Assembly (NCBI GenBank): GCA_902461815.1
Contig: CABPZE010000001.1
Location: forward strand, 310,001-374,000
Reading direction: 5' to 3'
Length of the DNA: 64,000 nucleotides
Origin: CAG-390 sp003523225
GTDB taxonomy: Bacteria; Bacillota; Clostridia; Oscillospirales; CAG-272
The notes under the pieces are model-generated. The model did not search any database and had not been told where the DNA came from. It saw only the letters and a program-made list of their open reading frames with translations. Positions within the stretch are counted from its first letter, which is position 1. The number at the start of each line of letters is the position of its first letter. Shown here piece by piece: positions 42,028 to 50,919 of the stretch. The position numbers and the translations under genes are program-made.

Positions 42028-44271
42028 ATGGCAAAAAAGAAAAAAACGACCGACGAAAAAATCACGGGAGTCGAACCGGCAGCGCCTGTTACCCCTCAGC
42101 TTATTACCGAAACAATAGAAGAAAACTATATGCCATACGTAATGAGCGTTATAGTTTCGCGCGCAATTCCGGAGATCGACGGCTTCAAGCCGGCGCACCG
42201 CAAGCTGCTTTATACTATGTATAAAATGGGTCTGATGACCGGACCGAGAACCAAAAGCGCGAATGTAGTCGGGCAGACCATGAGGCTTAACCCTCACGGA
42301 GATATGGCGATATATGAAACTCTGGTTCGCCTTACGCGCGGCAACGCCGCCCTGCTTCACCCTTTTATTGACTCAAAAGGTGCATTCGGCAAGCAATACA
42401 GCACTGAAATGAAATTTTCGGCTCCCAGATACACTGAGGTCAAGCTCGACAAATTTACATCAGAGATCTTCTCAGGGATCGACAAAAACGCCGTTGACCT
42501 TGTCGATAACTATGACGGCACAATGAAGGAGCCGGTCCTGCTTCCGACCACTTTCCCGAATATTCTTGTTACGCCGAATATGGGAATTGCCGTCGGCATG
42601 GCGTCAAACATCTGCTCCTTCAATCTTGCCGAAATATGTGACGGTACAATTGCTTTGCTGCGCAATCCCAAGCTCGATACCGAAAAACTGCTGGATATTA
42701 TCAAGGCTCCCGATTTCCCGGGCGGGGGACAGATAATATACAACCGTGATTCGATGCGCGAGGTGTTTGAGACCGGATCAGGCTCGGTGCGCATCCGCTC
42801 AAAATATAAATATGACCCCAAAGCAAACTGCATCGATATACTTGAGATACCGTACTCCACCACCATTGAGCAGATAATAAAACGTCTGACCGAGCTTTAC
42901 AAGGACAACAAGCTTAAGGAGGTCACTGACTTTCGCGATGAGATCGGTCTTTCAGGCTTCAAGCTGACGCTTGATATTCGTCGTGGCACAGACCCCGATC
43001 AGCTTATGGCAAAGCTTTTCAAGTCATCGCCGCTTGAGGACTCCTTCAAATGCAACTTCAACGTGCTGATCGATTCTGTTCCGCGTCAGATGGGCGTCAG
43101 GGAGATACTTAATGAATGGATAAAGTTCCGTACGGAATGTTTTTCACGCGAGATACGCTTTGAGCTTGACCGTATGCGCGAAAAGCTGCATCTTCTCATG
43201 GGTCTCGGACGTATACTTCTTGACATTGACAAAGCTATCAGAATAATCCGCGGCACCGAAAAAGAAGCCGACGTTATTCCCAACCTTTGCAAAGGCTTTT
43301 CAATAGATGAGGCACAGGCTGAATTTATTGCCGATATCAAGCTGCGTTATCTGAACCGGGAATATATCCTGAATCGTATAAAGGACATTGACGAGCTTCA
43401 AAAGAAGATAGCGGAGCATGAGGCTACACTCGCGGACGAGCTTAAGCTGAAAAAGCTGATTGCCGCCCAGCTTACAGAGATCAAGAAAAAATACGGTCAG
43501 CCGCGTCGCTCGGAAATAATTCACGAACACGAAATAACCGTTGTTGCACCGGAAAACGATGTGGAAAACTTCCCTGCGCACTTCTTCCTCACTTCCGAGG
43601 GATACTTCAAAAAGATCACTGCGCTGTCGCTTCGCGGCAACGATGAGCACAAGCTGAAAGACGGAGACAAAATTATCTGCGAAGCGGAAGCGGACAACCT
43701 CACCGACCTTTTCTTCTTCACCGACAAAGCCCAGCTGTATCGTGCCAAGGCGTCTGATTTTGACATCTGCAAGGCATCGGCAATGGGAGAATTTCTGCCT
43801 GCCAAGCTGGGATTTGACCAGGGAGAAAAGCCTATATACATGAAGGTCGGAGCTGAGTGGAGTGAGAAAAAGAATTTCGTCTTTGTATTTGAAAACGGTA
43901 AAGGTGTAAAAGTACCTCAGTCTGTGTATCTTACCAAAGGCAACCGGCGCAAGCTGACCGGGGCATTCTCCCCCTCCTCTCCCATCAAAGGATTTTTCGA
44001 GGAAGACAAACCGTTTGATATATTGATAGTGACCTCAAACGATCGCGCCGCGGTACTGTCGTCATCCCTCATTCCGCTTAAAACAACACGCACATCAATA
44101 GGTTCTCAGCTTGTAACATTGCGCTCCGACGCAACAGTAAGCACTGTTATGCGTGACTTTACCGACAAATTTGAAAATACCAAAGGATACAAAAAGATCA
44201 AAATACCAGCTACTCCAGTTTTACTTGTTGAGAAGGACATTGAAAAAATGCAGCTAAAGCTCGATATCTGA
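42028..44271 (+). CDS. parC: type IIA topoisomerase subunit A (ParC/GyrA-like)
   Basis: This 747-residue DNA-cleaving subunit has the catalytic Arg134-Tyr135 in FSAPRYTEVKL and PAHRKLLYTMYKMGL near 55. The C-terminal domain forms blades like ITALSLRGNDEHKLKDGDKI without a clear GyrA box, which favours topoisomerase IV over gyrase. The quinolone-contact position in LNPHGDMAIYETL (Met93) is Met where Ser is usual. No B subunit gene adjoins it. The ATG has AGAAAGG nine bases upstream; the frame extends eight codons further, overlapping the sua5 stop. Confidence 0.88.
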   Translation: MAKKKKTTDEKITGVEPAAPVTPQLITETIEENYMPYVMSVIVSRAIPEIDGFKPAHRKLLYTMYKMGLMTGPRTKSANVVGQTMRLNPHGDMAIYETLVRLTRGNAALLHPFIDSKGAFGKQYSTEMKFSAPRYTEVKLDKFTSEIFSGIDKNAVDLVDNYDGTMKEPVLLPTTFPNILVTPNMGIAVGMASNICSFNLAEICDGTIALLRNPKLDTEKLLDIIKAPDFPGGGQIIYNRDSMREVFETGSGSVRIRSKYKYDPKANCIDILEIPYSTTIEQIIKRLTELYKDNKLKEVTDFRDEIGLSGFKLTLDIRRGTDPDQLMAKLFKSSPLEDSFKCNFNVLIDSVPRQMGVREILNEWIKFRTECFSREIRFELDRMREKLHLLMGLGRILLDIDKAIRIIRGTEKEADVIPNLCKGFSIDEAQAEFIADIKLRYLNREYILNRIKDIDELQKKIAEHEATLADELKLKKLIAAQLTEIKKKYGQPRRSEIIHEHEITVVAPENDVENFPAHFFLTSEGYFKKITALSLRGNDEHKLKDGDKIICEAEADNLTDLFFFTDKAQLYRAKASDFDICKASAMGEFLPAKLGFDQGEKPIYMKVGAEWSEKKNFVFVFENGKGVKVPQSVYLTKGNRRKLTGAFSPSSPIKGFFEEDKPFDILIVTSNDRAAVLSSSLIPLKTTRTSIGSQLVTLRSDATVSTVMRDFTDKFENTKGYKKIKIPATPVLLVEKDIEKMQLKLDI

Positions 44272-44319
44272 CATAAGCCGGAGACGAGTTGATACCATCC
44301 GAATAATGGAGCAACCAAA

Positions 44320-45303
44320 ATGATTAAAAAACCAGAATTTCTGAAAAAAACTGCGTCGCTGATGCTTGCATTGTCGCTTGCCTTTATTACATCAATCGCA
44401 GTATATGCAACAGTAACCTATGACAGTTCCACTGACCCCGTGGTATCACTTTCAGGTCTGGCTCAGTATGTGGAAAACTATGTGCTGAAGCCGATAGACT
44501 CACGCATTTCAGACCTTTCAAGCAGAATAAGCGCACTTGAGCTCGGAGGCACGGGCGGCGGTTCGGGCGGCTTTGATTCAGAAGCCTATCAGACGCTGAT
44601 AGCGCGTATTGCCGCGCTGGAGGAAAGCTCAAAGCTCAAGGATGAACAGATATCCAAGCTGAAATCAGATGTCGAATCGGCAAAAAATGAGCTGAACGGT
44701 CGAATCGGAGCTGTCGAACAGAACTACACGGCTCTGTCCAAGCAGATCACGGCGATAAGTGATTCTCTTACCGGTATCAAGAGCAGTATTGAAACGCTTA
44801 AAACCGATAAGACAAATTTGGAAAAGGACTTTGCCGATCTGTCCGATAAATACCTTGCTGTCACCAAATCAATGCGCGAGCTTCAGACGTCGCTCGACAA
44901 GCTCACAGGTGATGGCGGAGCGATCAGCGAACTAAGGGCGCAGTATAATGCACTCGAAGAATCATGGCAGCTGCTACAGGCAAAGGCGGGAGTCATGTAC
45001 CGTCCAGTCTATGTAGAAAACGGAAAAACTATAATGGCTAAAAATGCCGATGAGGGCATACTTGTAATTGTACGCACCGGATATGCCGTTATTGTTTCTC
45101 CATACAATACATCAGGAACGCTTCAGGGCGTCAACGACCTGACCAGCGGAGAGGAGCTTTACAACGGCGCTGACGCACCGCATATGCATAATCTGCTGAT
45201 CCCGCGCGGCGGAGATGACGGTCGAGGAATACGCATTGAAAGCTATGACGGTGCTTACGTAATGATCGGAGGCGAATATGTCATTGTCGACAGCAACAGC
45301 TAA
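44320..45303 (+). CDS. exported coiled-coil protein, function unknown
   Basis: I do not recognise this 327-residue protein by name. It has a signal peptide (about 1-30) and a Gly/Ser spacer near 76-84. A long heptad-rich coiled coil covers about 88-225 (LEESSKLKDEQISKLKSDVESA, LTGIKSSIETLKTDKTNLEK). A compact C-terminal domain of about 90 residues contains KNADEGILVIVRTGYAVIVSP, which reads like an SLH- or carbohydrate-type beta module, but I cannot name it. Its last 26 bases overlap the next gene in another frame, so it is probably coupled to the SpoIID-like protein and may be its cell-wall partner. Confidence 0.65.
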   Translation: MIKKPEFLKKTASLMLALSLAFITSIAVYATVTYDSSTDPVVSLSGLAQYVENYVLKPIDSRISDLSSRISALELGGTGGGSGGFDSEAYQTLIARIAALEESSKLKDEQISKLKSDVESAKNELNGRIGAVEQNYTALSKQITAISDSLTGIKSSIETLKTDKTNLEKDFADLSDKYLAVTKSMRELQTSLDKLTGDGGAISELRAQYNALEESWQLLQAKAGVMYRPVYVENGKTIMAKNADEGILVIVRTGYAVIVSPYNTSGTLQGVNDLTSGEELYNGADAPHMHNLLIPRGGDDGRGIRIESYDGAYVMIGGEYVIVDSNS

Positions 45304-47296
45304 AGCCTCGGTATCACGCCATGCCAAGCGTATCGGAAAAAGAGCAACAGCCACAACTCTTGCGCTTGCCTTGATATTCGGAACTCTGCTGTTTGCAGTT
45401 TTCTTCATCGTAAATGCCTCCGCTGACAGCTCCGAGCTTTCCGGATATGCCATAAATTCAACTGTAAAAACCAACCCTACATACCTTGCAATCGGAATCA
45501 GGTACGGTGAGGATGCTCCGTTTTCCGTATCCATGCTTTCACCTTACGGCTTTGTTGTAGGTGAGACCGTAATCACAAGAACGGAACGCAATTTCAAGCC
45601 TCTGTACCGGATAAATTCCGCCTCCGTATACGCTGTTTGCGATACCAATCTGAAGATCGGTTACAACTCATGCTCTGCGGCGTCAGGCGAAAGCGATACC
45701 GATATTGGCGGGTATCACGTTGAGATCTCCTACGACGGCATCGACGTCTGGGACTATATCAACAATTATTCCGACCTGTTTACAGCAATGTACGGCCACT
45801 GCTTCCCCGCTTACATAAACGGAGAAAAACGCATCCGCATAGGCGCGTTCCCAAGCTATACCTCGGCAGGCGAGGCTGCAGCGGCGGTTTCGGCGTTTCT
45901 TCCGGATTACACAATAAAGATCGCTTCCCCATCGGCTACCGGAGTCTGCGTACTGGATGATGAGATGGAAAGCATTCTGTTTGAGTATGAGGGCGGAGAG
46001 TACAGCTACCTTGGATTTGCAGCTTATCAGCAAGCAGGAAAAGACTACGCTTATATTCAGGACAGCGCGACCTCAACGGTATATGACGGACTTTTCTGCT
46101 ACCGTCATTATATTGGTTCAGGGTCTGACGGCTTGATACACATAAATCTCGTGGAGCTTAACACATATGTCGAAGGAGTCCTTCCAAACGAGATCTACAC
46201 AAGCTGGGATATTGAAACACAGAAAGCGTTTGCAATAACTGTACGCTCATATTCTGTTATCTGCATCGGTAAACACTTTTCTTCATACGGCTTTGATATG
46301 TGCAGTCTTTCTCACTGTGAAAACTATCGCGGCAGAAAGCTGATCACAGAACGTGTGACTCAGGCAGTGTATGAGACAAAGGATCAGGTGCTTACATACG
46401 GAAATCAGATAGTTGAGGGTCTTTACTCCTCAAGCATAGGCGGTTGGTCGGTAGACACGCAGTATGTCTGGGGCGGTATAACCGACGATTATATTCGTGC
46501 ACAGGCTACTCCGTGGGAGAGATACTCCGAATACCGTTCCGGAATGTGGTTCAAAGAAGTATCGGCTTCTCAGCTTAAGACCGCATGCCGCGAATACGGA
46601 GAGCTTCAGATCGACTCTGATATTGTAAATGTTGAGACTACCACTACCGGAGATTCACCGTATGTATATTCCATAAAGCTGACGGACCGTAACGGTCACA
46701 CAGCCACAGTAACACGCTGTTCCGCAGTGCGTTCGCTTCTTTACGGATACGTGTGGTCTGCAAATATTGTCATAGGCAAAGGCTCTGTTGATTACAGCTA
46801 TGAAAATTTAAAGTCAATCAGGATAATCAATCTTCAGGGCTCAGGCGCAGGTTCAGTCAATGTGTTGACAAGCAATGGCACGGCTTTTGCTGATTCTTCA
46901 GGCTTCAACTTCCTGACTGACCTCGGACAAGCACTGAAGGACAACTCAAGCACGCTTCATGTTTACACTGCCAACGGAGTTGCCCAGCTGACCTCCGGCG
47001 ATGTTGAAATACCGATCACCACCGAGCCGGACGCAAACGGAAATTACACCGTGGTTTCCAATTATGACAGCTTCCTGATCGTTACTCAACTGCAAAAAGT
47101 ATACGATACATACAAAGCATCCGATCCCAGTTCCTTTGCTATTGTCGGAAAAGGAATGGGACACGGTGTGGGAATGAGTCAGTTTGGAGCTTCAGACCTC
47201 GGAGAAGCCGGAGCGACCGCCGAGCAGATACTGCTCGCCTATTTCCCCGGCACAACAATAAGTAATTATTATAGCTTCATGGCAGCCAACAATTAA
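45278..47296 (+). CDS. SpoIID/LytB-domain protein with SPOR-like region
   Basis: This 672-residue membrane-anchored protein has a basic cytoplasmic start and one span (about 26-46). A possible SPOR-type peptidoglycan-binding repeat lies at IRIGAFPSYTSAGEAAAAV (about 186-204). The SpoIID domain has catalytic Glu305 in LNTYVEGVLPNEIYTSW, FAITVRSYSV near 318 and a Cys/His cluster MCSLSHC (341-347). The end carries GMGHGVGMSQFGA near 625. SpoIID-type enzymes are lytic transglycosylases acting on denuded glycans in engulfment; at 672 residues this one is about twice the length of SpoIID itself. GGAGG lies five bases before the ATG. Confidence 0.85.
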   Translation: MSLSTATAKASVSRHAKRIGKRATATTLALALIFGTLLFAVFFIVNASADSSELSGYAINSTVKTNPTYLAIGIRYGEDAPFSVSMLSPYGFVVGETVITRTERNFKPLYRINSASVYAVCDTNLKIGYNSCSAASGESDTDIGGYHVEISYDGIDVWDYINNYSDLFTAMYGHCFPAYINGEKRIRIGAFPSYTSAGEAAAAVSAFLPDYTIKIASPSATGVCVLDDEMESILFEYEGGEYSYLGFAAYQQAGKDYAYIQDSATSTVYDGLFCYRHYIGSGSDGLIHINLVELNTYVEGVLPNEIYTSWDIETQKAFAITVRSYSVICIGKHFSSYGFDMCSLSHCENYRGRKLITERVTQAVYETKDQVLTYGNQIVEGLYSSSIGGWSVDTQYVWGGITDDYIRAQATPWERYSEYRSGMWFKEVSASQLKTACREYGELQIDSDIVNVETTTTGDSPYVYSIKLTDRNGHTATVTRCSAVRSLLYGYVWSANIVIGKGSVDYSYENLKSIRIINLQGSGAGSVNVLTSNGTAFADSSGFNFLTDLGQALKDNSSTLHVYTANGVAQLTSGDVEIPITTEPDANGNYTVVSNYDSFLIVTQLQKVYDTYKASDPSSFAIVGKGMGHGVGMSQFGASDLGEAGATAEQILLAYFPGTTISNYYSFMAANN

Positions 47297-47300
47297 TCAA

Positions 47301-47346
47301 CAAAACACCATCAGGGACGCCGATCGGCGTCCCTGATGGTGTTTTG
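47301..47346. terminator. 46-base perfect palindrome, bidirectional terminator
   Basis: The whole 46 bases equal their own reverse complement, centred on cgatcg between 47323 and 47324, with no loop bases. It lies between two convergent genes whose ends are 5 and 10 bases away. A short T-run flanks each side. Confidence 0.85.
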
Positions 47347-47355
47347 GCAGATATT

Positions 47356-48309
47356 TTATTTAAGAAAGTCCATGAGATCATTCTCGGTTATTCCGCAAAG
47401 CTCAGATATGCGGTCTGCCATACGGATCTTATCAAGTCCTGCAAGCGAATGTGAATCCGTACCGAAAGTAAACCGACACCCGGCACTCTTAGCAAGCTTC
47501 ATGACGCGTATCATCGCCTCATCCGCAAAATCATTTTCCGGCATTTTGAAAGCACCGGTATTGACTTCAATGCCAACGCCCAACTCCTGAGCGCGGGTAA
47601 AGCATTCAAGATACTGTTCATCAGACACGGCTTCAATAAGTATCTTCTGCATTTCCTTTGAGAAACCGCAGGGAGAAAAAGTATGTGCAATAGAAGTAGG
47701 GACGGTTTTGGCGAGCTTCTGAAATTCAGGATTGTTCATAAGCCTGAGGAAGCTCTTGTACATAAAATCAACATTGTATCCTATTACATCAACATGGCGC
47801 TCGCCGATCAGGTTCTCAATATCCCCGTTTGAGAGAGTATTTACAAGCCTCTTCGCCTGATCAATGCTAAGCTCCGGAAGCGCGGACGCAACCTTAGCTG
47901 TCAGTTCTTCGCGCTTGGCTTTTACGTCCTCCATCTCCGGGATAACAAAATTTTTCATATGAATGTGAGTGTGAGGAACAAGCACATAGTCAAAACGCTT
48001 TGCGGTTTCAGCAAGCATACCGAGAGTGTCGCTCATTCCGCAGTATTCGGTTTCAGTTCCTACCATAAGCCTTATTCCGGGAATCGACGGCATCGCCGCG
48101 CGCGCTCCCTCAAGGCCGAAATTTATCATCTGCTGATGATACCACTTGCTCGCTCCCGGAACCTTCTCATCCCACAGGTGATTTGATACACCGAAAACGG
48201 TATGCCCCAGCTCTTTTGCACGGCGCGCGAATGCTTCAACCGTTGCTTCCGGATCGTAGCAACAGGATGAGAGCAATGTGTGATTATGTATGTCGTGAGT
48301 TACTTTCAC
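47356..48309 (-). CDS. PHP-domain phosphoesterase (histidinol-phosphatase-like)
   Basis: This 317-residue polymerase-and-histidinol-phosphatase-fold hydrolase has metal ligands in HDIHNHTLLSSC near residue 5, GVSNHLWDE near 40, VGTETEYCG near 82, VLVPHTHIHM near 109 and TFGTDSHSLAG near 290. The sequence after the second motif is longer than in HisJ and the operon lacks his genes, so histidinol phosphate is only one candidate substrate. The start is a GTG preceded by GGAGGG seven bases upstream; five further in-frame codons begin with TTG but contain that site. Confidence 0.8.
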   Translation of the reverse strand: MKVTHDIHNHTLLSSCCYDPEATVEAFARRAKELGHTVFGVSNHLWDEKVPGASKWYHQQMINFGLEGARAAMPSIPGIRLMVGTETEYCGMSDTLGMLAETAKRFDYVLVPHTHIHMKNFVIPEMEDVKAKREELTAKVASALPELSIDQAKRLVNTLSNGDIENLIGERHVDVIGYNVDFMYKSFLRLMNNPEFQKLAKTVPTSIAHTFSPCGFSKEMQKILIEAVSDEQYLECFTRAQELGVGIEVNTGAFKMPENDFADEAMIRVMKLAKSAGCRFTFGTDSHSLAGLDKIRMADRISELCGITENDLMDFLK

Positions 48310-48340
48310 AGATAGACCCTCCAATCATTTTTATGCTCCC

Positions 48341-48369
48341 ATTATAGCAGATTAAGCGGCATTTTGCAA
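48341..48369 (-). promoter_or_regulatory. promoter of the PHP gene
   Basis: On the minus strand TTGCAA (48364-48369), 17 bases, TATAAT (48341-48346), about 30 bases before the GTG start. Confidence 0.7.
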
Positions 48370-48387
48370 CTGTTTTGCGATTTTTGC

Positions 48388-48416
48388 TTGATATTTTTCT
48401 TATGTTGTGATATCAT
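48388..48416 (+). promoter_or_regulatory. promoter of deoC
   Basis: TTGATA (48388-48393), 17 bases, TATCAT (48411-48416), divergent from the PHP promoter with only 18 bases between the two -35 boxes. Confidence 0.65.
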
Positions 48417-48449
48417 ATATATGTAAAACAACGAGGAAAGGGTTTAACA

Positions 48450-49112
48450 ATGGATAAATACGAAATTCTGAAATACGCAGATCATACTCTTCTTTCTCCA
48501 ACGTCAACCGAGGAACAGATACGCACGATTTGCAACGACGGCATCAAATATCACACCGCTTCCGTCTGCATTCCGGCGTCTTATGTAAAATTCGCTCACG
48601 ATTACACGGAGGGAAAGCTCAACATATGCACCGTGATAGGGTTTCCGCTTGGATATGACACCACAGCATCCAAATGCTTTCAAGCCTCCGATGCAATTGA
48701 AAACGGCGCAAATGAGATCGACATGGTAATAAATCTCGGTTGGCTCAAGGACGGTTGCTTTGATAAAATTGAAAATGAGATAAGAAAGATCAAGTCGGTA
48801 TGCGGGGATCACATTCTCAAGGTTATTATCGAAACCTGTCTGCTGACAGACGAAGAAAAGATCCGTATGTGTTCCGTTGTAGGAGCGGCAGGAGCTGATT
48901 ATATTAAAACATCTACCGGATTTTCAACCGGCGGAGCTACGCGCGAGGACATTGCACTGTTTGCCGCCAATGTTCCGGCAGGTCTTAAGATAAAAGCCGC
49001 CGGTGGAATACGCTCCTTCAAGGACGCAGAGGACTTTATCGCGCTTGGGGCTTCAAGGCTTGGCACAAGCTCACTTGTCAAAATAATTAAAAAGGAAGAA
49101 GAATCCGAATAA
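48450..49112 (+). CDS. deoC: deoxyribose-phosphate aldolase
   Basis: This 220-residue class I aldolase splits 2-deoxyribose-5-phosphate to acetaldehyde and glyceraldehyde-3-phosphate in deoxynucleoside salvage. Visible active-site parts are ADHTLLSP near 10, TVIGFPLGYDTTASK near 61, Asp91 in NEIDMVINLGWLK, Schiff-base Lys153 in ADYIKTSTGFSTGGAT, and the activating Lys in LKIKAAGGIR near 182. AGGAAAGGG precedes the ATG. It is monocistronic with its own promoter and terminator; no pentose or nucleoside genes are beside it. Confidence 0.95.
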   Translation: MDKYEILKYADHTLLSPTSTEEQIRTICNDGIKYHTASVCIPASYVKFAHDYTEGKLNICTVIGFPLGYDTTASKCFQASDAIENGANEIDMVINLGWLKDGCFDKIENEIRKIKSVCGDHILKVIIETCLLTDEEKIRMCSVVGAAGADYIKTSTGFSTGGATREDIALFAANVPAGLKIKAAGGIRSFKDAEDFIALGASRLGTSSLVKIIKKEEESE

Positions 49113-49119
49113 TTAATCG

Positions 49120-49158
49120 GCTGTCGAAAGCTTTAAGCCTTCGACAGCCAGATTTTTT
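49120..49158 (+). terminator. intrinsic terminator of deoC
   Basis: A perfect 10-base stem (49120-49129 with 49141-49150) is followed by agaTTTTTTT. It may also serve the convergent OadA-like gene. Confidence 0.85.
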
Positions 49159-49169
49159 TAATTAATATT

Positions 49170-50351
49170 TCATATCACATGAACACCAAGGCGCGGGTCG
49201 GCATGCGGAGCGTCAAGTCCGTATCTCAATGCCTTTCGGTATTCAAAAAAGCGCACTGCTTCATCTCCTGCAATGGCATAAGTCAGAATATCTTCCGGGT
49301 CATCAAGATATTGCGCCGATTCTCTGCACAGGCAGTCAAGTCCGGGTTCAAGCGTGGACGCCGGACGCACCAAAAGCATAGGATCGTCCCCTACCGTACG
49401 CGCGGCAAAGCTCTCGGAAACAGGTGCAGGAGTCCTGCCGTACATACCGCGCAACAGCGAGCTGAATTCCGGCAACAGAATCTTATAACGGCTTCCTGCT
49501 TTAATATTTGTCTCAGCCTGTGCCTTGAGAATATCCGAGATCGGCGGAGCAAGCGGAGGATATCCTGCATCAGCACGTACATGAGATATTTCAGCGGAAA
49601 GAAATTCATTTGTATCCGGTAAAGCAGTGGCAGATTCACATTCGTCGATCATGTCCATGATCCCTTCCAAACCGTGCGTCTTTTCTGCGCGGATGCAGAG
49701 TTCAACTGCATACACGCCAGCTTGGTCTGCCGCTGAGATAACGTCACGCTCGTAAGCTCCGAAGGTTGATATAATTATAGGGATCGAGACATTTCTTTTT
49801 ATCGCGGAGATAAGCTCCGCGGCATCCGACGGCTGCATAAGACCCTCCGGATCAAAAATACAGACCGAGTCTGCTCCCATCTGCTCAAGCAATGCGGCAT
49901 ATCCGGCAAAAAAACTTATGCTGTGCGCCGGACTTACAGTGTAAACCAGCCCCGCCTGAAGCTCTGCACCGTATTTTTTTGCCGCCCCAATAACTGTCTC
50001 AAGATTTCTTGAATCGTTAAGTGCATCATACGCGCGGATCATATCAACACCGTGATCCACCAAGCTTGCAATAAAATATTCAGTAATATCATCGGGATAA
50101 ATTTTTGACCCCAGTAAGCATTGCCCGCGTAAAACGACCTGTAGCTTTGTTTTATTCAGACATCCGCGTATTATACGCAACCGCTCCCAGGGGTCTTCGC
50201 CGAACTCCTTGAGACCGATTCCGAAATCCTCAGCGCCCCACAGGTCAAGCGCGTCAAATCCCGCCTCATCAAGGGCTGCAATATGATCTCTTGAACTGAT
50301 TTTCGAGAGCGCGCCGAGCTTTGTCGGCGCAAGTCTTCCGATAATACGCAT
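49170..50351 (-). CDS. degenerate oxaloacetate decarboxylase alpha/pyruvate carboxylase B-like protein
   Basis: This 393-residue protein aligns with the carboxyltransferase domain of OadA/PycB along its length: GFDALDLWGAEDFG (30-43), EDPWERLRIIRGCLN (52-66), VVLRGQCLLG (72-81), IRAYDALNDSRNLET (105-119) and a PYC_OADA C-terminal region with LLPEFSSLLRGMYGRTP. All four metal-site residues of the family are replaced. The RD of the DxxLRDxxQS start is missing (Gly5 at the Asp position), the carbamylated Lys of CIKDMAG is Phe166 in CIFDPEG, and both His of LHTH are Ser195 and Phe197. It is therefore unlikely to transfer CO2. It starts within the stop of a biotin-carrier remnant (TAATG). Confidence 0.8.
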   Translation of the reverse strand: MRIIGRLAPTKLGALSKISSRDHIAALDEAGFDALDLWGAEDFGIGLKEFGEDPWERLRIIRGCLNKTKLQVVLRGQCLLGSKIYPDDITEYFIASLVDHGVDMIRAYDALNDSRNLETVIGAAKKYGAELQAGLVYTVSPAHSISFFAGYAALLEQMGADSVCIFDPEGLMQPSDAAELISAIKRNVSIPIIISTFGAYERDVISAADQAGVYAVELCIRAEKTHGLEGIMDMIDECESATALPDTNEFLSAEISHVRADAGYPPLAPPISDILKAQAETNIKAGSRYKILLPEFSSLLRGMYGRTPAPVSESFAARTVGDDPMLLVRPASTLEPGLDCLCRESAQYLDDPEDILTYAIAGDEAVRFFEYRKALRYGLDAPHADPRLGVHVI

Positions 50352-50512
50352 TACAGTTTGTCAGCGCGGTGAACGCTGTCGTTTTCTCCGGTTTCAGCGT
50401 TCTTTTTATTACTGTTTGCCTCGCTTGACGCACTGTCGTTATCGGGAACGATTTCTTCTACCTCGGCAATATATTCGGTATTGTTGATTTTTACCTTGAA
50501 CAATCTTTTCAT
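50351..50512 (-). CDS. 53-residue remnant of a biotin carboxyl carrier protein
   Basis: The small frame begins MKRLFKVKINNTEYIAEVEEI, which matches the N-terminal strand pair of decarboxylase biotin carriers (typically MKxYxVxVNGKxYxVEVEE). It continues with a polar linker (SSEANSNKKNAETGENDS) and stops. The biotinyl domain with its AMKM motif is absent, although intact carriers run about 120 residues. The stop overlaps the next start (TAATG), so it is translated as part of the operon. The only ribosome-binding match, GAAAGG, is 14 bases from the ATG. It could be a decayed gene or a peptide kept for complex assembly. Confidence 0.6.
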   Translation of the reverse strand: MKRLFKVKINNTEYIAEVEEIVPDNDSASSEANSNKKNAETGENDSVHRADKL

Positions 50513-50565
50513 ATTATCATATCATACCTTTCATTATTATCGAGCCAAATCGGTATCCATAATTA

Positions 50566-50919
50566 TCATGGGCGTATCCACGGCTGTGCTCCGCTTGCGC
50601 GTCTGAACGCAACCACACGGAATGATGGTGGAACACTCTTTTTCTCCTCTGCCTCCGCAGCAAGGTACGCGGCGACCGCCGCCGTTATCGCCGCTGCAAG
50701 TTGAGCTTGTGATGCAGCCTCGCAGGCTTCACACTCTGCTCTTTCCGCCATTTCAGCGCGAAGAAGCGCCTCGCGCTTTTTCTTTTTGTTTTTACCTACC
50801 AATGCAACAGTCAAGGAAAGAGCAAGGAGCAGAAAAACAAATAAACAAACAGCTATTATGCAATAGTCGTTGAATGTCTTCCCTTCCGCCGCCGTAGCAA
50901 GAATTATAAAGCCTCTCAT
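50566..50919 (-). CDS. OadG-like small subunit of a sodium-pump decarboxylase
   Basis: This 117-residue protein has one N-terminal span (about 17-40) and a charged, Ala-rich helical middle (KKKKREALLRAEMAERAE, AAITAAVAAYL). The C-terminal strand FRVVAFRRASGAQPW resembles the OadG/MmdD family end. In known pumps this subunit anchors the carboxyltransferase to the membrane beta subunit. The ATG overlaps the carboxyltransferase stop (ATGA); a longer frame running inside that gene is not used. No OadB beta subunit gene is present here. Confidence 0.75.
   Translation of the reverse strand: MRGFIILATAAEGKTFNDYCIIAVCLFVFLLLALSLTVALVGKNKKKKREALLRAEMAERAECEACEAASQAQLAAAITAAVAAYLAAEAEEKKSVPPSFRVVAFRRASGAQPWIRP

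Noticed and set aside
49170..50351. Functional oxaloacetate decarboxylase or pyruvate carboxylase B subunit
   Set aside because: The metal-binding Asp, the carbamylated Lys and both His are replaced, so an active annotation would mislead.
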